From JACDAE01 sp963717195 (GTDB lineage: Bacteria; Chloroflexota; Ktedonobacteria; Ktedonobacterales; Ktedonobacteraceae), in NCBI GenBank assembly GCA_963717195.1, contig CAVQVR010000018.1, positions 1 through 64,000 of the forward strand: DNA of 64,000 nucleotides, read 5' to 3'. The position numbers and the translations under genes were made by a program. The notes below the pieces were generated by a model. That model searched no databases. It was not told the DNA's origin and saw only the letters and a program-made list of their open reading frames with translations. Every line of letters starts with the position of its first letter. Position 1 is the first letter of the stretch. Below, piece by piece: positions 47,866 to 55,525 of the stretch.

Positions 47866-48672
47866 ATGCGCCAGCAACGAAGCTACTCCACTGAAGCAAT
47901 TATTCTCAAACATACCGATCTGGGTGAGGCGGATCGGGTCCTCGCGCTATTCACTCCACATAAAGGGAAGATGCGCGTTATCGCTAAAGGCGTGCGCCGT
48001 CCCACGAGCAAAAAAACCGGACACCTGGAACTGTTATGTCATAGCCAGTTACAGGTGGCACAGGGACGCAACCTTGATATTGTCACCCAGGCTCAGAGTA
48101 TTGAGAACTTTTCCCACCTGCGTACCGAGCTCTGGCATATGACGTGTGGCTTCTATCTTGCCGAACTGGTTGAACGTTTCATAGAAGACGATACCGTCCA
48201 CCTCGATGTCTACAATCTGCTCCTGGAGTCATTGCGCTGTCTCGACGTTGATGCACAGGAATTGCATCAGCGACGGGCGCAGGGAGTTTTGATGGGGAAT
48301 ATGCAGGAGCAAGAGCGCACCCGGCTGCTACTGCGCTACTTTGAGGTCTGCTTGCTATCGTATGTAGGATATGAACCAGTGTTGCGTACCTGCGCTCATT
48401 GTAATGCCGAACTACGGCCCGAGGAGAACGGCTTCACGCCAGCTCTTGGTGGAGCGCTCTGCCCCAATTGTGCCCATCTCTGGGCGCAACCTCTCTCGAT
48501 GAACGCGCTCAAAATACTGCGCTTGCTCCAGCGTACCGAGTGGGCACGCGTGCCGCACTTTCACCTCGATGCACGCCTGCAAGCTGAAGTTGAAAACGCC
48601 ATGCATGGGTTACTGCGCTTCCACCTGGAACGTGACCTGAAATCGTGGAGCTTTCTGGAGATACTCCGTTAA
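47866..48672 (+). CDS. recO: DNA repair protein RecO
   Basis: A 268-residue RecO. It begins 'MRQQRSYSTEAIILKHTDLG', the OB-fold start of the family, with 'GKMRVIAKGVRRP' next. Zinc-finger cysteines are at about 176/179 and 199/202 ('CAHCNAEL', 'CPNCAHLW'), as in RecO of many bacteria. RecO anneals single-stranded DNA and helps RecA replace SSB. AGGA eight bases before the ATG at 47866 marks the start over a TTG at 47845. It follows the tRNA terminator and ends convergently with the repetitive secreted-protein gene. Confidence 0.93.
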   Translation: MRQQRSYSTEAIILKHTDLGEADRVLALFTPHKGKMRVIAKGVRRPTSKKTGHLELLCHSQLQVAQGRNLDIVTQAQSIENFSHLRTELWHMTCGFYLAELVERFIEDDTVHLDVYNLLLESLRCLDVDAQELHQRRAQGVLMGNMQEQERTRLLLRYFEVCLLSYVGYEPVLRTCAHCNAELRPEENGFTPALGGALCPNCAHLWAQPLSMNALKILRLLQRTEWARVPHFHLDARLQAEVENAMHGLLRFHLERDLKSWSFLEILR

Positions 48673-48693
48673 AGCACTACATGGCTTTTCCTT

Positions 48694-48721
48694 CTTGCCC
48701 TACACAACCGCATAGGGCAAG
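48694..48721. terminator. Hairpin between convergent recO and secreted-protein genes
   Basis: CTTGCCCTA (48694-48702) pairs with TAGGGCAAG (48713-48721) around a ten-base loop. It lies 22 bases after recO and 12 bases past the end of the opposing gene. No good T-run is present on either strand, so termination is only possible. Confidence 0.4.
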
Positions 48722-48732
48722 AAAGTGCAACT

Positions 48733-49482
48733 TTAGGGTTTCCTGAGAAGATGGCCATTGTCATTGGAATGAAGATCATCAGTCTTGCCATTGGAATGAA
48801 GATCATCAGTCTTGCCATTGGAATGAAGATCATCAGTCTTGCCATTGGAATGAAGATCATCAGTCTTGCCATTGGAGTGAAGGTCGCTGGTGTTGCCATT
48901 GGAATAATGGATACTACCGTTGCTATTGGAAGGATGGCTGCTGGAGTGCGAAGAGCTGGTGTTGTACGAAGCCTCACAATCATTGTAGCCTTGCTGGAAG
49001 CCATTTTGATAGCCTGCGCCATACCCCTGATCGTACGGCGATGATTTCTTGCTATAAAGGCTTTGTTGATGTTCCTGCTCGCATGTAGCATAGCCGTCCT
49101 GGTAACCATCCTGGTAGCCTTTAATGTTTCCTTGATCTTGTTTGCTCTGACAGAACTGATAACCTGCATTGTATCCATCGCTGTAGCCAGGCCCCTGACC
49201 GAAGGTATCGGCAGGTGGAAACTGTTGCTGACAATCAGAATAGCCGTCCTGATAGCCCTGCCTGTAGTTTTGACTGTAGGAGCCATAATTGTAGTGAGGA
49301 TGAGGATGAGGATGAGGATGAGAAGAGGATGGTGGGTAGAGAGAATGACTAACATGAACGTTGGTTTGAGAGTTTTGAGGCCATGAAGCCGCAAAAGCCT
49401 GGGATGATCCGCTACGCACAAACACAAGAGCGCTTAAAAACATTGCTCCAACTAGCAAATTTCGTAAGGTATGGTGGTGCAT
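48733..49482 (-). CDS. Secreted repetitive protein (GY-x-x-GY repeats and 9-residue C-terminal repeat)
   Basis: A 249-residue protein with a signal peptide (residues about 1-32). It then holds a His/Pro run ('SHPHPHPHPHYNYG'), several spaced 'GYQDGYSDC'-like repeats with regularly placed cysteines (at least five), a Ser-rich linker, and four tandem copies of 'HSNGKTDDL' with degenerate flanks. The Gly-Tyr repeats suggest a fibrous or coat-like extracellular protein; function unknown. The DNA repeat behind the C-terminus is at 48763-48897. The gene faces recO, and the reading frame is chosen because the signal peptide and cysteine pattern appear only there. Confidence 0.72.
   Translation of the reverse strand: MHHHTLRNLLVGAMFLSALVFVRSGSSQAFAASWPQNSQTNVHVSHSLYPPSSSHPHPHPHPHYNYGSYSQNYRQGYQDGYSDCQQQFPPADTFGQGPGYSDGYNAGYQFCQSKQDQGNIKGYQDGYQDGYATCEQEHQQSLYSKKSSPYDQGYGAGYQNGFQQGYNDCEASYNTSSSHSSSHPSNSNGSIHYSNGNTSDLHSNGKTDDLHSNGKTDDLHSNGKTDDLHSNGKTDDLHSNDNGHLLRKP
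48763..48897. repeat. 27-base tandem repeat (about five copies)
   Basis: The unit starts ATTGGAATGAAGATCATCAG and ends TCTTGCC. Copies begin at 48763, 48790, 48817 and 48844 and are identical; a fifth at 48871 is diverged. It encodes the nine-residue repeat of the secreted protein on the minus strand and is likely length-variable between strains. Confidence 0.9.
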
Positions 49483-49734
49483 AAAAGGCTCCTTTTAAGC
49501 TAAAAACACTTTTCAGCAACTTATAGTGGGAATGCTACTACGCATGGCAAAATACTGGGTTGGCGCTACGTAAAAGGACGGTTCTCATATTAGGATAGAG
49601 GGGATGAGAAATGATGTTGGTCTATATGCTATTCGTTGTAATTACTAGGCAACCAGGCCAATCTGTGGTATTGTACTCTCGAAGCTCGTCCAAATCTTCC
49701 TCTTAGCCACTATGCATCCCAATGGAGGGTATCT

Positions 49735-51147
49735 ATGAGTGAAATCTCCTCAGACCTGAAGACAACTCCGCGTATTAAGGCAAGCTATGCTCGTTACGTC
49801 TTCTGGGTCATGTTTTTAATTAGCTTTCTGAACTATCTGGACCGTTCTATCTTGTCTGGTGCTATTAATGTGGTCGCCAAAGAACTGCATTTCGGCATCG
49901 AAGGTATTGGCTTTATCTCTTCTGCATTTCTGGTGGTCTATACACTTGGCATTATGCCCCTTGGTATCCTGGCTGATCGTAGGGCACGCAAGAATGTCGT
50001 TGCGGCTACTGTTGCTGCCTGGAGCGTTATTACTGCACTTACCGCGCTATCCACGAATTTTGCGACACTCTTTATTTCACGTATGTTGCTGGGTGTAGGT
50101 GAGGCAGGCTATTTCCCTGCTGGCACCGCCCTCATGAGCGACTATTATAGCCGCGAGAAGCGCTCACGCGTTCTGAGCTGGTGGAATGTTGCTCAGGTGG
50201 TTGGTATCCTCTTCGGAACAGCTATCGGGGGTATTGTTGCTGGTCTCTATACAGGTGCGTGGCGACTGGCTTTTATCTTTACAGGTATCCCTGGCCTGTT
50301 ATTTGCATTCATGGCCTGGCGCTTGCGTGAGCCAAAACGGAATCAAGCTGATGAAGAGGCGACAGAATTCGATCCGTCGTTTATTGCGACAGAAGTGGAG
50401 AAGGAGCCTCGTCATACAATCAAGATCTCACAAAGTATTACAGCGCAGATAAAGTCACTGCTTCGCATCAGATCGTTAGTAGTATTGACCGTTATGCAGA
50501 TATTTGCCTATTTTGTTGTGTCTGTCAATCTCACATTTTTACCAACCTATCTTCAGCAAAAAGACGTTTTTGGCCTCAGCTCTGGTAGTGCAGGTCTCTT
50601 TTCCGGTGGAGTGATTGCACTTGCCGGGATGGTTGGGACTGTTGCGGGCGGCTATCTCGCTGATGCCCTCACTCGTCGTCATGCTGGTGCTCGTATCTTG
50701 ATCTGTGGCATTGGTTTTCTATTGAGTGCACCATGCTTTATCGTCGCCGTTACAACACATAACATTATCTTATTCACCATCTTTTTTGTCATAACGACAA
50801 TCTTGCTGACATTCTACCAGGGTCCCAGTACAGCCGCTTTGCAGGATGTCGCACCTTCTTTCTTACGTGCTACCGCATTGTCTATCGTCTTGCTGATTGC
50901 TCATTTATTGGGCGATGCCTTTTCTCCTTCAATTGTCAGCGTGCTGGCTGCTACTTTTGATCCGACACATGGGCTGCATTTTAAGGATGCGCTTGCGGGA
51001 GGTGATTTGAGCTTAGCACTACTTGTTACTTGCACACCGGCCCTGGTAATTGCTGGCTTGATTGGTATCTTTGGTGCTCGCTGGATGGGAGCCGATGTTG
51101 CTGCCGCTGAACAGGTAGACCGTGCTGCACGAGAAGCCAGGGGATAG
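49735..51147 (+). CDS. Major facilitator superfamily transporter
   Basis: A 470-residue protein with twelve predicted membrane helices. The cytoplasmic loop between helices 2 and 3 carries 'GILADRRARKNVVAATVAAW' (the MFS DRxxRR signature form), and 'RMLLGVGEAGYFPAG' in helix 4 matches the anion/sugar-phosphate and spinster-like groups of the superfamily. The second half repeats the pattern ('GGYLADALTRRHAG'). It uses an ion or solute gradient to move a small molecule; substrate unknown. GGAGGG precedes the ATG by about seven bases. The gene stands alone after a 252-base gap. Confidence 0.87.
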   Translation: MSEISSDLKTTPRIKASYARYVFWVMFLISFLNYLDRSILSGAINVVAKELHFGIEGIGFISSAFLVVYTLGIMPLGILADRRARKNVVAATVAAWSVITALTALSTNFATLFISRMLLGVGEAGYFPAGTALMSDYYSREKRSRVLSWWNVAQVVGILFGTAIGGIVAGLYTGAWRLAFIFTGIPGLLFAFMAWRLREPKRNQADEEATEFDPSFIATEVEKEPRHTIKISQSITAQIKSLLRIRSLVVLTVMQIFAYFVVSVNLTFLPTYLQQKDVFGLSSGSAGLFSGGVIALAGMVGTVAGGYLADALTRRHAGARILICGIGFLLSAPCFIVAVTTHNIILFTIFFVITTILLTFYQGPSTAALQDVAPSFLRATALSIVLLIAHLLGDAFSPSIVSVLAATFDPTHGLHFKDALAGGDLSLALLVTCTPALVIAGLIGIFGARWMGADVAAAEQVDRAAREARG

Positions 51148-51160
51148 CCTCTGCGCGAGA

Positions 51161-52342
51161 CTATCTCTTCTGGGCAAACTGTGCACGTAAGCGCTGGTGT
51201 TCTGCATCCGATTCGCGTTGATATTGAGCTAAAACGTCGTCTTGCTCGTTGATCGGCTGCGCAGATTTGAGTAACAAGAGAAGGTTATCGTGCTCCAGAC
51301 TAAAGCTGTGACCGCTGAGAATAGTCTTTTCTCCTTTGAGACGAAACAGGGAGAGCTGTTGTGGCTGTGACCAGGAGTAAATTGTGCCGAAGAATGTCGT
51401 CTCAGCAATGATAATCTCGCCTTCCCAAAGAGAAGGAGAACCAAATTGCGCCCGTTCTAACTGCCGATAGTACCGGAACAGGTTTTCTATAGCAAACTCT
51501 GCATTGTATATAAGGTTGCGTTCTCGTGGTTCGGATGAATTAAGTGTAAATGTATCGCGTTCTTCTGGATAGCGTGGGCTGGAGAAGTGGAAACTGATGT
51601 TTGTGATACCATGCCAGACTCCTCCTCCCATCCCAAGGCTACAGAGCGAAAGTTCAAGTGGATTGTCAATGAGTCCGTAGATGGGGAAAGCGGCAAGGCG
51701 AACGAGGGCTGGTATGAGAATGGGGTGATTTTCGTCACGATATTGCCTGATAAATTTCTCCTCAATGCCAGTTGGATCAGGATTGCCCCAGAGATGAGCG
51801 ATTTCTGCCTGATATGGTGCTGGTCGTATGCCTTGTAGATCATCTATAACGACATCTTCTGACACATCAACGAAACGACGTATCTCTCCAGTTCGCGTAT
51901 TCACAATCAGAGCATCTCCTAACCTGCTCTGATATCGGATACGAGACTTTTTTCTTTTATTTGCTTTAAGTACAACTGTATGCCTGTTTCTGCGAAATGA
52001 TTGTAGAATGCTGGATAGTATTACTCCCGCCATTGTCTTTTGCCCATTTCTTACTATGTAGGAGCGCATGAACAGCAGCCAGTCTTCGTGTCGCAGATGG
52101 AAGAAGAGCAAAGAAGAGAATGGCTTTTTGCCAACTTCATGATCAAGTTCGATAGGACGTTCACGCCAGTTATCGAGCGAGTCCAACCATTGGACATCGA
52201 GTTCGCTGGTAATAACGCCGTCTCGTTGCCGCATTTTGTATTGAGCGGAATGCTCTTTGCAGAAGCAGCGGTCACTTATGATAATCAGGCTTTTGCCAAG
52301 TGGAAGTTCACGTTGGCAGATACGGCAGGTGGGACGATGCAT
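51161..52342 (-). CDS. Unrecognised 393-residue protein with an N-terminal treble-clef-like motif
   Basis: The N-terminus has 'CRICQRELPLGKSLI' and 'CFCKEHSA', a possible zinc-binding treble clef. The remainder has no family I know. A mostly beta region at about residues 220-330 contains 'GGGVWHGITNISFHF', and the end is charged and helical. The start is the only well-placed ATG. It converges on the MFS gene with 13 bases between stops, and its 5' end is 240 bases from hisD on the other strand. A long open frame opposite its first 100 codons is a shadow of this gene. Confidence 0.65.
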   Translation of the reverse strand: MHRPTCRICQRELPLGKSLIIISDRCFCKEHSAQYKMRQRDGVITSELDVQWLDSLDNWRERPIELDHEVGKKPFSSLLFFHLRHEDWLLFMRSYIVRNGQKTMAGVILSSILQSFRRNRHTVVLKANKRKKSRIRYQSRLGDALIVNTRTGEIRRFVDVSEDVVIDDLQGIRPAPYQAEIAHLWGNPDPTGIEEKFIRQYRDENHPILIPALVRLAAFPIYGLIDNPLELSLCSLGMGGGVWHGITNISFHFSSPRYPEERDTFTLNSSEPRERNLIYNAEFAIENLFRYYRQLERAQFGSPSLWEGEIIIAETTFFGTIYSWSQPQQLSLFRLKGEKTILSGHSFSLEHDNLLLLLKSAQPINEQDDVLAQYQRESDAEHQRLRAQFAQKR

Positions 52343-52498
52343 ATTCCTTTGCTCCTTTTTCTTGAAATATCTTTATGTTATGCATATTACAGTATATGGA
52401 TATTAAGGTCAAATGAGGCAGAGCTACAAAATAACAAGTTGCATTACCTTGCCCTACAATGGCACAATAAAAGAGAGAGTCGCAGGTACATCGGCTAT

Positions 52499-52548
52499 CG
52501 TAAGAGGCGTAGGGGCATCACCTTGCGTGCGCCATTGCGCCTCTTACG
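52499..52548. repeat. Inverted repeat upstream of hisD
   Basis: Arms CGTAAGAGGCG (52499-52509) and CGCCTCTTACG (52538-52548) are exact complements. The centre has TAGGGGCATCACCTTGCGTG, close to the core of the palindrome at 6888. It lies 34 bases before the hisD ATG, so it may affect expression or simply be a mobile palindrome. Confidence 0.75.
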
Positions 52549-52582
52549 CCTGCAAGAAATACATAATAAAGGAACACCATAC

Positions 52583-53917
52583 ATGATTCACTTCTATGAG
52601 TTAGCGCAACTTGACGTTATTCAACGGGCACGTCTAATGAAGCGGAGTGGGGAATCCGACATCGATAATCTACTGGATTATGTACGTCCGATTGTACGTG
52701 CAGTACGCGAGCGTGGAGATGAAGCGGTCGTCGAGTTCATGGCCCGCTTCGATCATGTACAGCTAACACCAGAGCGTTTCCGCGTGGAGCCAGAGGCGAT
52801 AGAGCGTGCACACAAAATCCTGGATAAAAATGTTCATGCCGCTATTGAGCACGCGATACGCAACGTACGCACATTCCATGAGCGTCAGATGCCTCACGAA
52901 CAGTGGTTTACGCAGATAGCGCCAGGCATTATGGGCGGCGAGAAGATCACCCCGATCAGCAGCGTTGGACTATATGTACCACGTGGCAAAGGCGCGTTTC
53001 CGTCAGTGATGTATATGCTTGCAACTCCTGCCAGTATTGCCGGAGTGCCACGCGTCGTCGTTTGCACACCACCGGGGCCGGATGGCGAAATTGACCCGGC
53101 ATCGCTGGTCGCCGCTGATCTCTGTGGTGTTCATGAGATCTATCGCCTGGGAGGTGTGCAGGCAATAGCTGCACTTGCTTACGGAACCGAGACTGTCGCG
53201 CGTGTACATAAGGTCACAGGACCGGGCAACCCCTATGTCTCAGCGGCGAAACGCTTGCTCTATGGAACTCTTGATGTGGGCCTGCCCGCTGGACCGAGCG
53301 AAGCAATCTTGTTGGCTGATGAGAGCGCCGATCCTGAACTCGTGGCCCGCGATGTATTAATTGAGGCCGAGCATGGACCCGATTTTACCAGCTTGCTGGT
53401 CACCGATAGTCGTAAACTGGTAGATGCTGTTCTTGCTCTCTTGCCTGCTAAAATCGCAGCCTTGCCACAGTGGCGACAGGACTTTTGTCGTGCAGGTTTT
53501 GAGGGAGAGAAGGGGACTGGTGGCGTCATTCTGACGAGTAGTATGCACGAGGCAATAGCGTTCGTCAATGAGTTCGCTCCAGAGCATCTATCGGTGCAGG
53601 TGCGTGAACCCTTCGCCATTTTATCCGATCTAAAGAACGCGGGCGAAATTCTGATTGGGCAATATACGCCGATCTCTAGTGGGAACTACGCCATCGGGAT
53701 CAACGCTATTCTGCCAACAGGCGGTTTCGCGCATACATTCTCATGCACTACCGTCTTTGATTTTCTCAAGCGCACAAGCTTGTCCTATCTTACGGCTGAG
53801 GGCTATGCGGCTCTGAGTGAGACGACGCGGCAACTGGCAGAGTTCGAGGGTTTTCCCGCACATGCCAATGCGGTAACAGAACGCCCAGTGTCGATCCCAC
53901 AATCGTCAAAAACATGA
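52583..53917 (+). CDS. hisD: Histidinol dehydrogenase
   Basis: A 444-residue HisD. Signature segments are 'GLYVPRGKGAFPSVMYMLA', 'RLGGVQAIAALAYGT', 'KVTGPGNPYVSAAKR', 'DLLAGPSE'-like 'DVGLPAGPSEAIL', the 'EAEHGPD' zinc/metal region, and 'NEFAPEHL' with the catalytic Glu-His. It oxidises L-histidinol to histidine in two NAD+-dependent steps, the last of histidine synthesis. AAAGGA at 52568-52573 selects the ATG at 52583; the frame is open far upstream but only as antisense to the preceding gene. Its end overlaps the opposing beta-propeller gene by 128 bases. No other his gene is adjacent. Confidence 0.93.
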   Translation: MIHFYELAQLDVIQRARLMKRSGESDIDNLLDYVRPIVRAVRERGDEAVVEFMARFDHVQLTPERFRVEPEAIERAHKILDKNVHAAIEHAIRNVRTFHERQMPHEQWFTQIAPGIMGGEKITPISSVGLYVPRGKGAFPSVMYMLATPASIAGVPRVVVCTPPGPDGEIDPASLVAADLCGVHEIYRLGGVQAIAALAYGTETVARVHKVTGPGNPYVSAAKRLLYGTLDVGLPAGPSEAILLADESADPELVARDVLIEAEHGPDFTSLLVTDSRKLVDAVLALLPAKIAALPQWRQDFCRAGFEGEKGTGGVILTSSMHEAIAFVNEFAPEHLSVQVREPFAILSDLKNAGEILIGQYTPISSGNYAIGINAILPTGGFAHTFSCTTVFDFLKRTSLSYLTAEGYAALSETTRQLAEFEGFPAHANAVTERPVSIPQSSKT

Positions 53918-55064
53918 CAATCAGTGTCAGGATCATGGCAAATTGGAGGAAAGAGGCGGTCTCATGAGCCTTGAGAACTTGACCCGATGTATTAAGTAAA
54001 GTAAGAGGCAGGTCGGTACTATCAGCAATTTCTACCACCGTATTACTATCTTCGACGGCAATATAGACGCGGTGCAGGGCCGGATCTGCCTCAACACCAT
54101 CGGGACCTTGTCCAATCTGCATGGTCCCAATAACCGTGAGCGATTGTCCATCGATAACTGTAATCGTCGTACCGCTATCAGACTGATTACCGCCTTCTTT
54201 ATCTCCTTCGTCAGCGACATAAAGCTGACCAGTTGCTGTATTAAATGCCATGCCTTCGGGATAGGGAGCGACCGGTATACGCGCAATCACCTGATTCGCT
54301 TTGCCATCTATCACATCCAACTCCTGTCCCGTCGAGCAGAGCACATAGACGCGACCGGTTGCTTCGTCGACGCGTAAAGGAGGGAGAGGCAAGGCCGCGA
54401 CCGGAATCGTTGCAAGCGTGCGCCCATTGTCTTCGTTGATGACGGTTACTTGATTGGAGACGCTATCAGCTACGTAGAGGCGACCCAGGCGACTATTCAC
54501 ACCGATTGCCTCTGGATGTTTCCCACTGGAGAAATGGGAACTCTGAATAGAAAGCGGCCCGTTCTGCCAGCCAGATAAAAACATATACTTATAGATAATA
54601 CCCTGATCTATACTAACCGCGTAAGCGATATGGCGACGAGCATCCAGTGCAATACTATTATCACCGTTACCTGAATAGAGGGTTGCTATTATTTTACCGC
54701 TGGCACCATCCAGGACATAAAGGTTACTGCTCCTTGTGGAATAGGAAACAGCAGTAGCGAAGACGTGATGGCTACTGCTGTCGACCTGCACATCGGTAGC
54801 AGAGTCGCCGAGAGGTGTACGCCAGCGTACGGTACCACTGATGGGGTCAAAGCCAACAATGAGGCCAGGGGATTCATAAGCTATATAGAGCAAATGGGTC
54901 TGCGTATCAACCGCCAGGGCTTCAGGTCTGCTGCCGGCATGGAGAACGCCAATAATAGGGAAATTTTCGGCATGTGCTGTTGCTGGTGGGATAAGAGAGA
55001 GCAAGAGGAGTGCCATAAAGGAGGTCGCCAGACGTATTAGAGTAGCGGAGCAATGTTTTGCCAT
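53790..55064 (-). CDS. YncE-like seven-bladed beta-propeller membrane protein
   Basis: A 424-residue protein. A signal peptide (about residues 1-32, 'AHAEN') is followed by repeated propeller strands of YncE type ('VLHAGSRPEALAVDTQTHLL', 'GRLYVADSVSNQVTVI', 'GYPEGMAFNTATGQLYVADE'-like lines). Near the end, residues about 375-398 form a membrane helix ('FAMILTLIVMFLTIVGS'), so the propeller is outside and the tail inside. YncE propellers can bind DNA or ligands; function here is unknown. The last 128 bases overlap the 3' end of hisD on the other strand. Confidence 0.82.
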   Translation of the reverse strand: MAKHCSATLIRLATSFMALLLLSLIPPATAHAENFPIIGVLHAGSRPEALAVDTQTHLLYIAYESPGLIVGFDPISGTVRWRTPLGDSATDVQVDSSSHHVFATAVSYSTRSSNLYVLDGASGKIIATLYSGNGDNSIALDARRHIAYAVSIDQGIIYKYMFLSGWQNGPLSIQSSHFSSGKHPEAIGVNSRLGRLYVADSVSNQVTVINEDNGRTLATIPVAALPLPPLRVDEATGRVYVLCSTGQELDVIDGKANQVIARIPVAPYPEGMAFNTATGQLYVADEGDKEGGNQSDSGTTITVIDGQSLTVIGTMQIGQGPDGVEADPALHRVYIAVEDSNTVVEIADSTDLPLTLLNTSGQVLKAHETASFLQFAMILTLIVMFLTIVGSTLGVLLPHWHVRENPRTLPVAASSHSEPHSPQP

Positions 55065-55310
55065 AATGTTTGTAATTGCTTTCTATCTTAAGCGTGTTTT
55101 ATATACGCAGTCTATGCTATGTGTCATACATACTCTTCAATGATATCATATGGAGGTCGATGAGCAATTCAGATTTGTGTTGGCAAGAAAGGAGTAGTGG
55201 GGATAAATTTAAGGTGGTAAAACTATAGAAGAGTAAACAAAGGCATGTTATTATTAGGATAGGCATATCTGGCTGTTCTATCAAACGTATTATAGAATGG
55301 GGTTGCCAAC

Positions 55311-55339
55311 GTAGGGGTGCCATTTATAAGCCCATCCGT
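55311..55339 (+). repeat. Dispersed GTAGGGGC repeat, copy 8
   Basis: Begins GTAGGGGTGCCATTTATAAG and ends CCCATCCGT, with a partial second tail (GATGATAAACTCGTG at about 55357). It lies 65 bases upstream of the kinase promoter-like box. Confidence 0.7.
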
Positions 55340-55403
55340 ATCGGGTAGAGATGCAGATGATAAACTCGTGACAAGTTGGCTACTGCTCATCTGGGGAAAG
55401 ATA

Positions 55404-55412
55404 TGTTATAAT
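55404..55412 (+). promoter_or_regulatory. Predicted extended -10 promoter of the kinase gene
   Basis: TGT-TATAAT matches the extended -10 consensus. No strong -35 precedes it. A start near 55419 would give a leader of about 107 bases before the kinase ATG. Confidence 0.45.
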
Positions 55413-55525
55413 GCCTCCAATATAGGTCTAAACTTGAAAGATGGAGAGGAAGTTTTCTGGACTTCACTAATTATGTATAGCGAAGAAGAGCAGAGTTCAG
55501 ATTTTGATGGAGCGGTACGCAATAT

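Larger units (their letters stand above)
55065..55525. other. 461-base intergenic region upstream of the Ser/Thr kinase
   Basis: No gene is seen. It contains a repeat copy at 55311 and a promoter-like extended -10 at 55404. The part near 55065 should hold the promoter of the minus-strand propeller gene. Short frames here lack ribosome sites. Confidence 0.55.

Noticed and set aside
48763..48897. Tandem 27-base repeat considered as a CRISPR array
   Set aside because: The units abut with no spacers and encode a repeated peptide in a signal-peptide protein.
48669..49427. Long open frames in other frames across the secreted repetitive gene
   Set aside because: The tandem repeat keeps all frames open; only the 48733-49482 frame gives a signal peptide and regular cysteine pattern.
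52040..52582. In-frame upstream extension of hisD
   Set aside because: It is antisense to the 393-residue gene, does not resemble HisD, and AAAGGA marks the ATG at 52583.
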